Of a DNA stretch of 44,381 nucleotides, positions 15,877 through 23,194 are shown in pieces. Source of the DNA: Bacteroidota bacterium (GTDB lineage: Bacteria; Bacteroidota; Bacteroidia; B-17B0; Aurantibacillaceae); contig JAFDYB010000085.1 in assembly GCA_018267655.1 (NCBI GenBank), forward strand, positions 1 through 44,381. The letters are read 5' to 3'. Each line of letters begins with the position of its first letter. The first letter of the stretch is position 1. The notes beneath the pieces were generated by a model. It did not search any database. It was not told where the DNA came from and saw only the letters and a list, made by a program, of their open reading frames with translations. The translations under genes were made by a program, and so were the position numbers.

Positions 15877-18513
15877 TTGAACTATTGTAAAAAAATATTG
15901 CTATTGGTACTGCTAATAACATTTAGCAGTACCTTTTTTTTAAGCGCTTCTCACTTAACTGGTGGTAGAATTACTTACAGATATTTAGGCGCAAATAAAT
16001 ACGAAATTAAACTTAGCATTTATCGCGATTGTAGTGAAACATTCCCATTCGATAATCCCGCTATTGTTAGAATATTTAATAAGGGATCAAATGCTCTTGT
16101 TTATAATAAAGCTTTGGCAATACATAGTCAAAGTATTATTCCTCCTTATGTTCCCAATCCTTGTTTCATACCTCCAGCGGGAATATGTCTTGAGATTGGT
16201 GTTTATATAGACACAGTTCAATTAGCTAATAATGCAAGCGGATATACAATAACATACCAACGCTGTTGTAGAAATGGCTCTGTATTAAATCTTGTACAAC
16301 CAAGCCAAAATGGTATGACTATAACAACAGATATCCCTCCTCAAATAAACAATACACCGTCGTTCATTAATTTCCCCCCGATATTTATTTGCCTCACTGA
16401 CACATTCAACTATTCATTTGCATCAACAGATAGTGATGGCGATGTTTTAAAATATAATCTATGCTCTCCGTTACTTGGTGCAACAAATTTTACTCAAGTA
16501 CAAAATCCTCAGCCCCCACCATACTTACCTGTAATTTGGTCTTCAACTTTTTCAGCTACAAACCCTATTCCGAATAGCGGAGGTATAACACTTAATCAAA
16601 ACACGGGGCAGTTTAAATTTAAACCAAGTATGCAAGGACAATATGCAATTGGTATTTGTGTTGAAGAATATCGAAACAACGTTTTAATAAATACTAATCG
16701 GCTTGAATTACAATTTAATGTTGTTATGTGTTATCTAACATCAAGCATACCAACGGCAACAAATTTATGCGAGGGTTTAACCATTCCTTTTCAAAATAAT
16801 AGTTCTAATGCCAATGCTTTTCATTGGAATTTCGGCGACCTATCTACTTCAGCAGATACATCAAATCAAGTTTCTCCATCATATACCTATCCCAACTACG
16901 GTACTTATACAGTTTGTTTAACTGTTTACAATACAGCGTATGGTTTTTGTAAAGACAGTTCAAAAAAAGTAATTAATGTAAATCCTTTACTTTCACCCAC
17001 GCTTCAACCAACATACAGTAGTTGTTTTAAAAACAATAATTTTAATTTTAATGTTGGAGGTTCGTTTCATCCCTCAGCTAACTTCAATTGGAATTTTACA
17101 ACCAACAGTAGTTCACCAAATAATTTCATTAATAATACAAGCGCATATTTTACAACGCCAACATCTAAAACAATTTCTGTTATAGTTAATCAGTTTGGTT
17201 GTAAAGATACTTTGTATTCAACCGTAACTTTTACAAATCCAACTGCGTTTATTGATGATTTTAATCTTAACTGTAACGACAAAAATTTAATTTTCGAGAA
17301 CTTGAGTGAAGGGGCGACAACTTTCTTTTGGAATTTTGGCGACCCTACATCAAACACAGATACAAGCAGTTTAGCCATACCGTCATATACTTATCCTTCT
17401 TTTGGGACTTATACAATTTCTCTAATTGCTTTTGAGGGAATATGCTCCGACACAATGAAAACAGTTATAAATGTATTTCCAAAACTGCAAATTAATAATA
17501 ACAATGTAATACAAGAACAATGCTTTAAAAATAATTCCTTCAATTTCGTTCCTACTGGAATTTGGAGCAACACAGCAACATTTAATTGGTCGTTCGGCAA
17601 CAATGCAAACCCAAATCAATCTAATTTACAAATTCCGCCAAGCGTAAATTTCACAACTCCAAATTATCACGTTATAACATATTCTGTTTCGGAAAATGGA
17701 TGCACAAAAAAAGCACAGGCAGTTGTTAAAGTTAAACCAAGCCCAAAAGCAATAGCCTTGTTAAGTGATAGTTCGGGTTGCGAACCAATGCAAATTAAAT
17801 TCGCCATACCAGTTGACAGTAATATTTTAGTTCAACCATTATGGATAATAAACACAAATACTTTTGTTACAGATAGTGTAATTTATCCATTTAATAATTC
17901 AGGCATTTATTCTTACAGTTTAATTGTAACTAATAATTATAACTGCACCGACACTTTATCGAAAGCTAATTATATTCAAATAAATCCTACGCCAAAAGTA
18001 AAATCATTTGTTAATCCTTTTTACACTTCAATCCTCGACCCTCGTATAAACTTTATAGATTCAACAACGTTAACACACAATACAAATTATTCATTCGGCG
18101 ATGGGGCAACTTCAACCCAAACAAATACAATATACAGCTATCAATCTTCGGGAGAATTTAATTATTCATTAATTGTATCAACGCAATATGGTTGTGCCGA
18201 TACCGCAAGCGGAATTATTTATATTGATGATATACCAAGTAACTATGTACCAAATGTTTTTACGCCCAATAATGATGGTGTAAACGATAATTTTTTCATT
18301 AAAGGAAAAAATATTACAAACTCATCTATGCAAATAATTAACCGTTGGGGAACAACCGTTTATAATTCTTCTGATGCCTTAATTGGTTGGAATGGTATTA
18401 ATCAAAACAATAATGCCGTTGCCGCTGATGGCGTTTATTTTTACATCATTGAAATTACTTTAGGCAATAATCGTACCTATAAATTTAATGGTAATGTTAC
18501 TTTATTAAGATAA
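15877..18513 (+). CDS. Large PKD-domain surface protein with T9SS type B (gliding-associated) C-terminus
   Basis: An 878-residue exported protein starting with TTG directly after the stop of the zincin gene. No ATG lies before the signal peptide (YCKKILLLVLLITFSS...), so TTG is the best start. It contains an N-terminal domain with many cysteines and several PKD-like repeats, seen as FHWNFGD, TYPNYGTYTVCLTV, FFWNFGD and TYPSFGTYTISLIA. It ends with the gliding-motility/T9SS type B domain: PNVFTPNNDGVNDNFFIKG, NRWGTTVY, and ADGVYFYIIEI. It is probably a large adhesin or filament-like surface protein. Co-translation with the upstream protease suggests that the two act together outside the cell. 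Confidence 0.85.
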   Translation: MNYCKKILLLVLLITFSSTFFLSASHLTGGRITYRYLGANKYEIKLSIYRDCSETFPFDNPAIVRIFNKGSNALVYNKALAIHSQSIIPPYVPNPCFIPPAGICLEIGVYIDTVQLANNASGYTITYQRCCRNGSVLNLVQPSQNGMTITTDIPPQINNTPSFINFPPIFICLTDTFNYSFASTDSDGDVLKYNLCSPLLGATNFTQVQNPQPPPYLPVIWSSTFSATNPIPNSGGITLNQNTGQFKFKPSMQGQYAIGICVEEYRNNVLINTNRLELQFNVVMCYLTSSIPTATNLCEGLTIPFQNNSSNANAFHWNFGDLSTSADTSNQVSPSYTYPNYGTYTVCLTVYNTAYGFCKDSSKKVINVNPLLSPTLQPTYSSCFKNNNFNFNVGGSFHPSANFNWNFTTNSSSPNNFINNTSAYFTTPTSKTISVIVNQFGCKDTLYSTVTFTNPTAFIDDFNLNCNDKNLIFENLSEGATTFFWNFGDPTSNTDTSSLAIPSYTYPSFGTYTISLIAFEGICSDTMKTVINVFPKLQINNNNVIQEQCFKNNSFNFVPTGIWSNTATFNWSFGNNANPNQSNLQIPPSVNFTTPNYHVITYSVSENGCTKKAQAVVKVKPSPKAIALLSDSSGCEPMQIKFAIPVDSNILVQPLWIINTNTFVTDSVIYPFNNSGIYSYSLIVTNNYNCTDTLSKANYIQINPTPKVKSFVNPFYTSILDPRINFIDSTTLTHNTNYSFGDGATSTQTNTIYSYQSSGEFNYSLIVSTQYGCADTASGIIYIDDIPSNYVPNVFTPNNDGVNDNFFIKGKNITNSSMQIINRWGTTVYNSSDALIGWNGINQNNNAVAADGVYFYIIEITLGNNRTYKFNGNVTLLR

Positions 18514-18693
18514 TTTGGGCGTTTTAACACGCTTTTCGCTGCAATCTTTTCTCCTTCCTGAAAGCCCTTACTGAAAAGGATTTACGCTACAATCGTTAAC
18601 GCAAATACAATAAAAATTGCTCCATTTCGTTGGTATTAATAATTTCAATACCTTTAGACTTATAATCTTTACAAACTAAAAAAAACTAATATT

Positions 18694-19452
18694 ATGGCAT
18701 CAACCTCAGAAAGTGGACACCACAAAAATGTAGCAAATTTTGAAGATTTAATTTCTTTTTGCGTTGGCTACGGAGCAACTTACAATCCAAGTAAAAACAG
18801 TTTAAAAATTCCTCAATTACAAACCCAACTAAGCAGCGTAAAAATAAATCTCACCTCGGTAACAAATACTGCCGTGGCTTTTAATAATGCAACTAACGCA
18901 CGCAAAGCTGCTTTCTTAGGCTTAGAAAAATTAAGCACACGTTTAGTAAATGCGCTTGATTCTACAAATGCTTCTGATGCTTTAGTAAAAGATGCTAAAA
19001 CGGTAAACAATAAAATGCAGGGTGCAAGAGGCAAACTTACAAAAGCTGATGCAGGCAAAAATGCAAAGGCAATTGATCCCAACGCCCCAGTAGTTGAAAC
19101 ACCAAAAACAATTTCAAACTCACAACGTTCGTATGATAGCATCATAGAGCATTTTTCAAAAATGATTGCTATTCTCTCTACTGAACCGAGCTATGTGCCA
19201 AATGAAAACGATTTAAAAATTGCAACCTTAAACACGCAGTTAACCAATCTTAAAAACACAAACACTGGTGTTGCAAATGCTTTTACAACATGGAGCAATT
19301 CACGTATCGCGCGCAACGCATCTTTATATAATCCTGCGAATGGAGTTTGTGCAACGGCTAAAGAAGTGAAAGGATATGTAAAATCTGTTTTTGGCGCAAC
19401 AAGCCCACAGTACAAACAAATTAGTGGTATTGAATTTAAAATAATTAAATAA
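18694..19452 (+). CDS. Conserved Bacteroidota protein of unknown function, two-fold repeat
   Basis: A 252-residue soluble, Ala/Thr/Asn-rich helical protein starting MASTSESGHHKNVANFEDL. Two halves resemble each other: YNPSKNSLKIPQLQTQL...FNNATNARKAAF and YVPNENDLKIATLNTQL...FTTWSNSRIARNAS. That is an internal duplication of about 110-120 residues joined by a Lys/Ala-rich linker. I recall proteins of this type from other Bacteroidota genomes but know no function. No signal peptide. It is followed by a good rho-independent terminator, so it is a separate transcription unit in cassette C6. Confidence 0.75.
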   Translation: MASTSESGHHKNVANFEDLISFCVGYGATYNPSKNSLKIPQLQTQLSSVKINLTSVTNTAVAFNNATNARKAAFLGLEKLSTRLVNALDSTNASDALVKDAKTVNNKMQGARGKLTKADAGKNAKAIDPNAPVVETPKTISNSQRSYDSIIEHFSKMIAILSTEPSYVPNENDLKIATLNTQLTNLKNTNTGVANAFTTWSNSRIARNASLYNPANGVCATAKEVKGYVKSVFGATSPQYKQISGIEFKIIK

Positions 19453-19462
19453 ACAAACCTCA

Positions 19463-19498
19463 AAGCGACAAGACATAAAACACTTGTCGCTTTTTTTT
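19463..19498 (+). terminator. Rho-independent terminator
   Basis: Perfect 10-bp stem AAGCGACAAG (19463-19472) and CTTGTCGCTT (19483-19492), 10-nt loop, and a T tract to 19498. It lies 10 bp after the stop of the conserved hypothetical gene. Confidence 0.88.
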
Positions 19499-19556
19499 GT
19501 GCGTAAATTTATTTTGTTTAAATTCGATAAATAGTATATCAATTACACTTTTAAAA

Positions 19557-20123
19557 ATGAAATATCTTCTTTCAATATTATTTTTGTTTTTTTTATTTTC
19601 TTGTGAAAAGAAAAAAACTGAAAGTATTGTTGCAACCGAAGAAACGACCATTACGCCAATTATTCCCGAGCCAGTAATTGGGTTAGAAATAGGAAACAAA
19701 GCACCCGAATTAAACCTCAAAGATTCTGACGATGTTTTTGTAACTCTTTCTTCGCTTAAAAATAAAATCGTTTTAATTGATTTTTGGGCTAGTTGGTGCA
19801 AGCCTTGCAAAATAGAAAATAACAAATTAAAAACTGTTTACTCCGCATATAAAGATACAAGTTTTAAAAATTGCAAAGGTTTTGAAATTTACAGCATTTC
19901 AACCGACGCTAATAAAGCCATATGGAAAACAACATTAGAAAAAGAAAAATATAATTGGAAATATAACTTAATTGATAGTGCAGATTGGAACATGACTGGT
20001 CATTATTTATACAACATTACATTTATACCTATGAACTATTTGGTTGATCATAACGGTATTATTATAGCTAAAAACCTTCGAGATACAATGGTTGAAAAAA
20101 CTTTAAAATCTCTGCTCAAATAA
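19557..20123 (+). CDS. TlpA-family thioredoxin-like lipoprotein
   Basis: A 188-residue thiol-disulfide oxidoreductase of the TlpA/ResA group, lipid-anchored on the periplasmic side. The ATG at 19557 gives a signal sequence with lipobox FLFSC (Cys16). The thioredoxin fold follows: GNKAPELNL, then IVLIDFWASWCKPCKIE with the redox pair Cys81-Cys84, then a central insertion and the cis-Pro region FIPMNYLVDHNG. Such proteins reduce disulfides in cytochrome c maturation or envelope proteins; here the partner is unknown. It starts after the terminator, so it needs its own promoter, which I cannot place well. It is the last clear gene of cassette C6. Confidence 0.86.
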   Translation: MKYLLSILFLFFLFSCEKKKTESIVATEETTITPIIPEPVIGLEIGNKAPELNLKDSDDVFVTLSSLKNKIVLIDFWASWCKPCKIENNKLKTVYSAYKDTSFKNCKGFEIYSISTDANKAIWKTTLEKEKYNWKYNLIDSADWNMTGHYLYNITFIPMNYLVDHNGIIIAKNLRDTMVEKTLKSLLK

Positions 20124-20161
20124 TATCTCACTCCTTACTTCTTTCTATGCACTAATAACTT

Positions 20162-20350
20162 CGGCTTTCTCAATATCGACTTCTTTAACAAATTTTCGAC
20201 CTGCGTTTTTCTCAAATACTGCTGCTTTAACACATTTTCTAACTGCAGTTTTCTCAAGGGCTTCTGCAGTTTTCTCAATCCAAACTTTATTAACAAATCT
20301 CCGCCCTGCGATTTTCTCACAAGCTCCTGCGGTTCTCTCACAAGCACCTG
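20162..20350 (-). repeat. 21-bp tandem repeat tract (heptapeptide-coding on the minus strand)
   Basis: Copies of a CNGTTTTCTCA-type core start at 20162, 20204, 20246, 20267, 20309 and 20330, and a degenerate one at 20351. All steps are 42 or 21 bp, so the period is exactly 21 bp over nine units. On the minus strand the units read as heptads such as EKTAGAC and EKIAGRR without a stop, within an open frame of 98 codons (20441-20145). The frame has no recognisable start context or domain. It could be a decayed repeat gene or a noncoding minisatellite. Confidence 0.6.
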
Positions 20351-20481
20351 CGACTGTTAAAATGACGTCTTTTATCTTAAAATAGTTAAAATTCTTGTTA
20401 AAACTAGGTGTATAGACCTGGGTGTATTGACCTAAACGCATATTTCTGTTTGTACAGACCTGTGTTTAAGCCACCGCACAT

Positions 20482-20550
20482 TTTGCAAGCACATTTGGTC
20501 GCTACTTTTTAATGGCAGTAATTTATTTTGGCGCCAAATAAGCTTGCAAA
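20482..20550 (+). repeat. Hairpin family 2, copy H3
   Basis: Outer stem TTTGCAAGC (20482-20490) with GCTTGCAAA (20542-20550). Internal loop ACA against TAA. Inner stem TTTGG (20494-20498) with CCAAA (20534-20538), possibly extended by CGC/GCG. It lies 151 bp before attC site 6. The rest of 20351-20700 holds no gene that I can support. Confidence 0.55.
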
Positions 20551-20700
20551 TTTCCTCCCCGCCTAAACGTATCGAACTGTGTGTAAAATGCCGGCCCTTC
20601 TAAAAATTTAAACTCTTTTCATCCGTTTATAAAAAAATTCAGGCAGGGCAAAAAAAAGCCACGTACAGCGGACACGGTAAAATACTGTGTGTTGCGCCCA

Positions 20701-20800
20701 GCATATAACAGCAGTCTTGCGCCATTTTTTGCGTGTTAATGCTCAAATGCGTAACTTGGACAAGCAAAAAACGAGCGCAAGGCTGCAAAACGTTAGGTGC
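20701..20800 (+). repeat. attC-like site 6
   Basis: Opens with GCATATAAC (20701-20709), partner of the C6 head at 12852-12860, and ends with GTTAGGTGC (20792-20800). Left arm GCAG-T-CTTGCGC-C-A; right-arm reverse complement GCAG-C-CTTGCGC-TCG. At 100 bp it is the shortest site and lacks most of the loop repeats. Predicted cut 20792/20793. Confidence 0.8.
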
Positions 20801-20979
20801 AAGCGTAAAATAGACACCGACAACATCAAAACGACCGTTAGAAAAGACAACAAGTTGACTTGACTGGTGGACTGAAACAATAAACATCAATGGACAACTT
20901 TACCGACACACAAAGCGGACCCTCTGTATTTTTATTTCTCCACCGCACATTTTTTTTAATTTATTGAAGCCCACCGCAC

Positions 20980-21044
20980 AAATGGCACATTTGCAAAACC
21001 TCACAAACCCAACCCACAGCCCAAGTTTTGCAAAAGAGCCATTT
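20980..21044 (+). repeat. Hairpin family 2, copy H4
   Basis: Outer stem AAATGGC (20980-20986) with GCCATTT (21038-21044). Internal loop ACA against AGA. Inner stem TTTGCAAAAC (20990-20999) with GTTTTGCAAA (21025-21034). All pairs are perfect. It lies 188 bp after the start of cassette C7 and just upstream of the kdp regulator promoter. Confidence 0.7.
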
Positions 21045-21078
21045 TTTGCCAACACACCAAACAATAATGATACTTTTG
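21045..21078 (+). promoter_or_regulatory. Promoter for the sigma-54 regulator gene
   Basis: TTTG at 21045-21048, a 22-bp spacer, then TACTTTTG at 21071-21078. The first base lies next to hairpin H4, which could affect activity. The short distance to the TTG start at 21087 implies an almost leaderless mRNA. Confidence 0.65.
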
Positions 21079-21086
21079 TACTTTAA

Positions 21087-22448
21087 TTGAAAAAACATAT
21101 TTTGAGAAGAATATTAATCATAGATGACGAAGAAAAACTAAGAACCTTACTGGCTAGAATTATCAGTTTGGAAGGTTTTGAGGTTATACAGGCGGGCGAC
21201 TGTAAGACTGCATTAAAGAAATTAGACCAGCATGAGATTGACATTGCACTTTGCGATGTAAAACTTCCTGACGGAAACGGAGTTGAACTTTCTAAAAAAA
21301 TAAAAGATAAGTTTCCTCATATTGAAATTATTTTGCTTACTGCTTACGGCAATATTCCTGACAGTGTTCAAGCAATTAAGAACGGAGCATTTGACTACAT
21401 TACCAAAGGTGATGACAACAATAAAATAATTCCTTTGTTGTCTCGTGCTGTGGAAAAAGTGGAGCTTAGCAAGCGTGTTCAACAACTTCAAAAACAAATT
21501 AACAAGCAATATTCTTTTGACAACATACTCGGAAAATCAAAAGCCATCCTTGCTGCAATAGAACTTGCGAAAAAGGTAGCAGAAACGGATACTACTGTTT
21601 TATTGCTTGGTGAAACTGGAACAGGAAAAGAGGTTTTTGCACAAGCCATTCATGCAGCAAGTAGCAGAACTAACAAACCCTTTGTTGCCATCAACTGCTC
21701 TGCTTTCAGCAAAGAACTTTTAGAAAGTGAAATGTTTGGACATAAAGCAGGGGCTTTTACCGGTGCCGCTAAGGACAAGAAAGGTTTATTTGAAGAAGCC
21801 AATACCGGAACCATTTTGTTAGATGAAATCGGAGAAATGAATTTGGAGTTACAGGCAAAATTGTTGCGTGTGCTGGAAACAGGCGAGTATTTTAAAGTTG
21901 GAGAAAGTAAGCCAAGTACATCCAATGTCCGCATTATTGCAGCCACGCATCGTGATTTGAAAAAAGAAATTGAAAAGGGAAATTTTAGAGAAGATTTATT
22001 TTACCGCTTATCTGTATTTCAAATTCTGTTGCCTCCGTTAAGGGAGAGAGTTGTTGATATTGAATTGCTGACCAAGCATTTTGCAACTTCCTTCTCTGTA
22101 AAAATGGGTAAGAAACCAAAATCGTTTACTACAGAATTTATTGAAGCACTTAAACAACATCAGTGGCAGGGAAATATTCGTGAACTAAGAAATGTGATTG
22201 AACGCAGTGTAATTCTCTCTAATTCAGATGAACTCACAATTGAACATTTACCTATTGAACTTCAACCTATTTCTTCCGTTTCAAAAAACGGAAAACAACT
22301 TTCCGCATTTGATTTAGCCAGTGCCGAAAAGCTCCACATACAAAAAGTATTAAATTATACAAACGGCAATAAAACCAAAACAGCAGAATTATTAAACATT
22401 GCGTTGACAACTCTTTACCGTAAACTAACTGAATACGGTTTAGAATAA
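21087..22448 (+). CDS. NtrC-type sigma-54-dependent response regulator of the kdp locus
   Basis: A 453-residue activator with three parts. A receiver domain (about 8-120) carries the phospho-acceptor Asp57 in ALCDVKLPD. An AAA+ sigma-54 interaction domain (about 145-380) has Walker A GETGTGKE at 175-182 and GAFTGA at 222-227. A Fis-type helix-turn-helix lies at the C-terminus (NGNKTKTAELLNIALTTLYRKL). The first codon is TTG at 21087, or possibly the in-frame TTG at 21102. It precedes the kdp structural genes and, with the histidine kinase at the end of the locus, probably forms the two-component pair. It replaces the OmpR-type KdpE of Proteobacteria. A terminator follows it, so the structural operon is separately transcribed. 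Confidence 0.9.
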   Translation: MKKHILRRILIIDDEEKLRTLLARIISLEGFEVIQAGDCKTALKKLDQHEIDIALCDVKLPDGNGVELSKKIKDKFPHIEIILLTAYGNIPDSVQAIKNGAFDYITKGDDNNKIIPLLSRAVEKVELSKRVQQLQKQINKQYSFDNILGKSKAILAAIELAKKVAETDTTVLLLGETGTGKEVFAQAIHAASSRTNKPFVAINCSAFSKELLESEMFGHKAGAFTGAAKDKKGLFEEANTGTILLDEIGEMNLELQAKLLRVLETGEYFKVGESKPSTSNVRIIAATHRDLKKEIEKGNFREDLFYRLSVFQILLPPLRERVVDIELLTKHFATSFSVKMGKKPKSFTTEFIEALKQHQWQGNIRELRNVIERSVILSNSDELTIEHLPIELQPISSVSKNGKQLSAFDLASAEKLHIQKVLNYTNGNKTKTAELLNIALTTLYRKLTEYGLE

Positions 22449-22475
22449 CAATACCCTTTCAAAACACTATAATAC

Positions 22476-22506
22476 ACCCTTTCAAAACGAAAGGGTTTTC
22501 TTTTTT
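22476..22506 (+). terminator. Rho-independent terminator
   Basis: Stem ACCCTTTC (22476-22483) and GAAAGGGT (22489-22496) with loop AAAAC, followed by TTTCTTTTTT. An extra copy of CCCTTTCAAAAC lies just upstream at 22454-22465. It ends the regulator transcript. Confidence 0.85.
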
Positions 22507-22578
22507 GGTATTACCCAATTTATTTTGTAATTATCTAATCATCAACACTTTAATAAATATAATTTATTGACGGACTGC

Positions 22579-22621
22579 TTTTTGAAATAAGTATGGCACA
22601 AACAAAAAATTATTTCAAAAA
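22579..22621 (+). promoter_or_regulatory. Perfect 12-bp inverted repeat at the start of the kdp operon
   Basis: TTTTTGAAATAA (22579-22590) pairs with TTATTTCAAAAA (22610-22621) across a 19-nt loop. The last base is the A of the first ATG. The loop holds TGGCAC (22594-22599), which resembles a sigma-54 -24 box, but the -12 TTGC element is absent. It may be an mRNA hairpin covering the start region or an activator-binding site. Confidence 0.5.
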
Positions 22622-22905
22622 TGAAAGCAAAGAATAATCAAAACATTTATAAGCAAGCTCAACGCTTTGCTGATGTTACAAAATCATCTATCATAAGTGG
22701 AAACATCCGCAGGGCTAAACGCTGTATGCAGGTGGCTGAAAATTTATTTACTAAAGGTAATATAGAAATTCAAAACGCTATCTCCAATGTGTATGTGTTT
22801 TCGGTTTCCTCATTCATGGAAATACATCATTGCAGCATTAGGAATTTCTTTCCAAAGAACTTGCAAAACGAATATTATAAACAAGTAAATACATCAGGAA
22901 TATGA
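22621..22905 (+). CDS. Small protein at the head of the kdp operon, function unknown
   Basis: A 94-residue soluble protein, basic and helical in the first 50 residues (KQAQRFADVTKSSIISGNIRRAKRCMQVAENLF), with a short Tyr/Asn-rich end. I know of no biochemical role. Its stop overlaps the ATG of the next small gene (ATGA at 22902-22905), and it heads the run of kdp genes, so it should be co-transcribed with kdpFABC. Possible roles are translation coupling or regulation of the transporter; this is inference. Confidence 0.7.
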   Translation: MKAKNNQNIYKQAQRFADVTKSSIISGNIRRAKRCMQVAENLFTKGNIEIQNAISNVYVFSVSSFMEIHHCSIRNFFPKNLQNEYYKQVNTSGI

Positions 22906-22985
22906 CAACAATAATTCTTATAGCAACAGGCGTAATGCTATTCGCCATTTTTTACAAAATGATTAACTGGTTCGAAAAAATATAA
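22902..22985 (+). CDS. 27-residue membrane microprotein in the kdp operon
   Basis: Encodes MTTIILIATGVMLFAIFYK, then MINWFEKI: one membrane helix with a short amphipathic end. It overlaps the upstream stop (ATGA) and ends 5 bp before kdpF. It resembles KdpF in size and helix, so it could be a second KdpF-like subunit. I do not recognise it as a named family. Confidence 0.6.
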   Translation: MTTIILIATGVMLFAIFYKMINWFEKI

Positions 22986-22990
22986 AACAA

Positions 22991-23068
22991 ATGACAGCAC
23001 TATTTATCATAGCCATTGGTCTTTTTGCATACATCGTTTATGTATTGCTAAAGCCTGAAAAATTTTAA
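22991..23068 (+). CDS. kdpF: KdpF, small subunit of the K+-transporting ATPase
   Basis: A 25-residue single-helix protein ending in VLLKPEKF, the typical KdpF terminus (LxRPEKF). It stabilises the KdpFABC complex in the inner membrane. It lies between two other membrane microproteins and upstream of kdpA, in the usual place for kdpF. Confidence 0.85.
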   Translation: MTALFIIAIGLFAYIVYVLLKPEKF

Positions 23069-23071
23069 ACG

Positions 23072-23182
23072 ATGAAAAAGGATAAAATAAAACAGGTAGT
23101 AGCATTTGTTCTCGCTATGCTTTTTGCTTTATCCATGATCTACATTGTTTATTGGAAATCAAAAATCCTTTTTAAATTTTAA
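23072..23182 (+). CDS. 36-residue membrane microprotein between kdpF and kdpA
   Basis: A basic N-terminus (MKKDKIKQ), one hydrophobic helix (VVAFVLAMLFALSMIYIVYW) and a basic tail (KSKILFKF). It starts 3 bp after the kdpF stop and ends 12 bp before kdpA. It is not part of the classical kdpFABC set and I cannot name it. It is probably an accessory subunit or regulator of the pump. Confidence 0.6.
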   Translation: MKKDKIKQVVAFVLAMLFALSMIYIVYWKSKILFKF

Positions 23183-23194
23183 AACAGAAAAATA

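Noticed and set aside
22594..22610. Sigma-54 promoter upstream of the kdp structural genes
   Set aside because: TGGCAC fits the -24 box, but no GC or TTGC element occurs at the right distance for -12. It is mentioned only as part of the inverted repeat.
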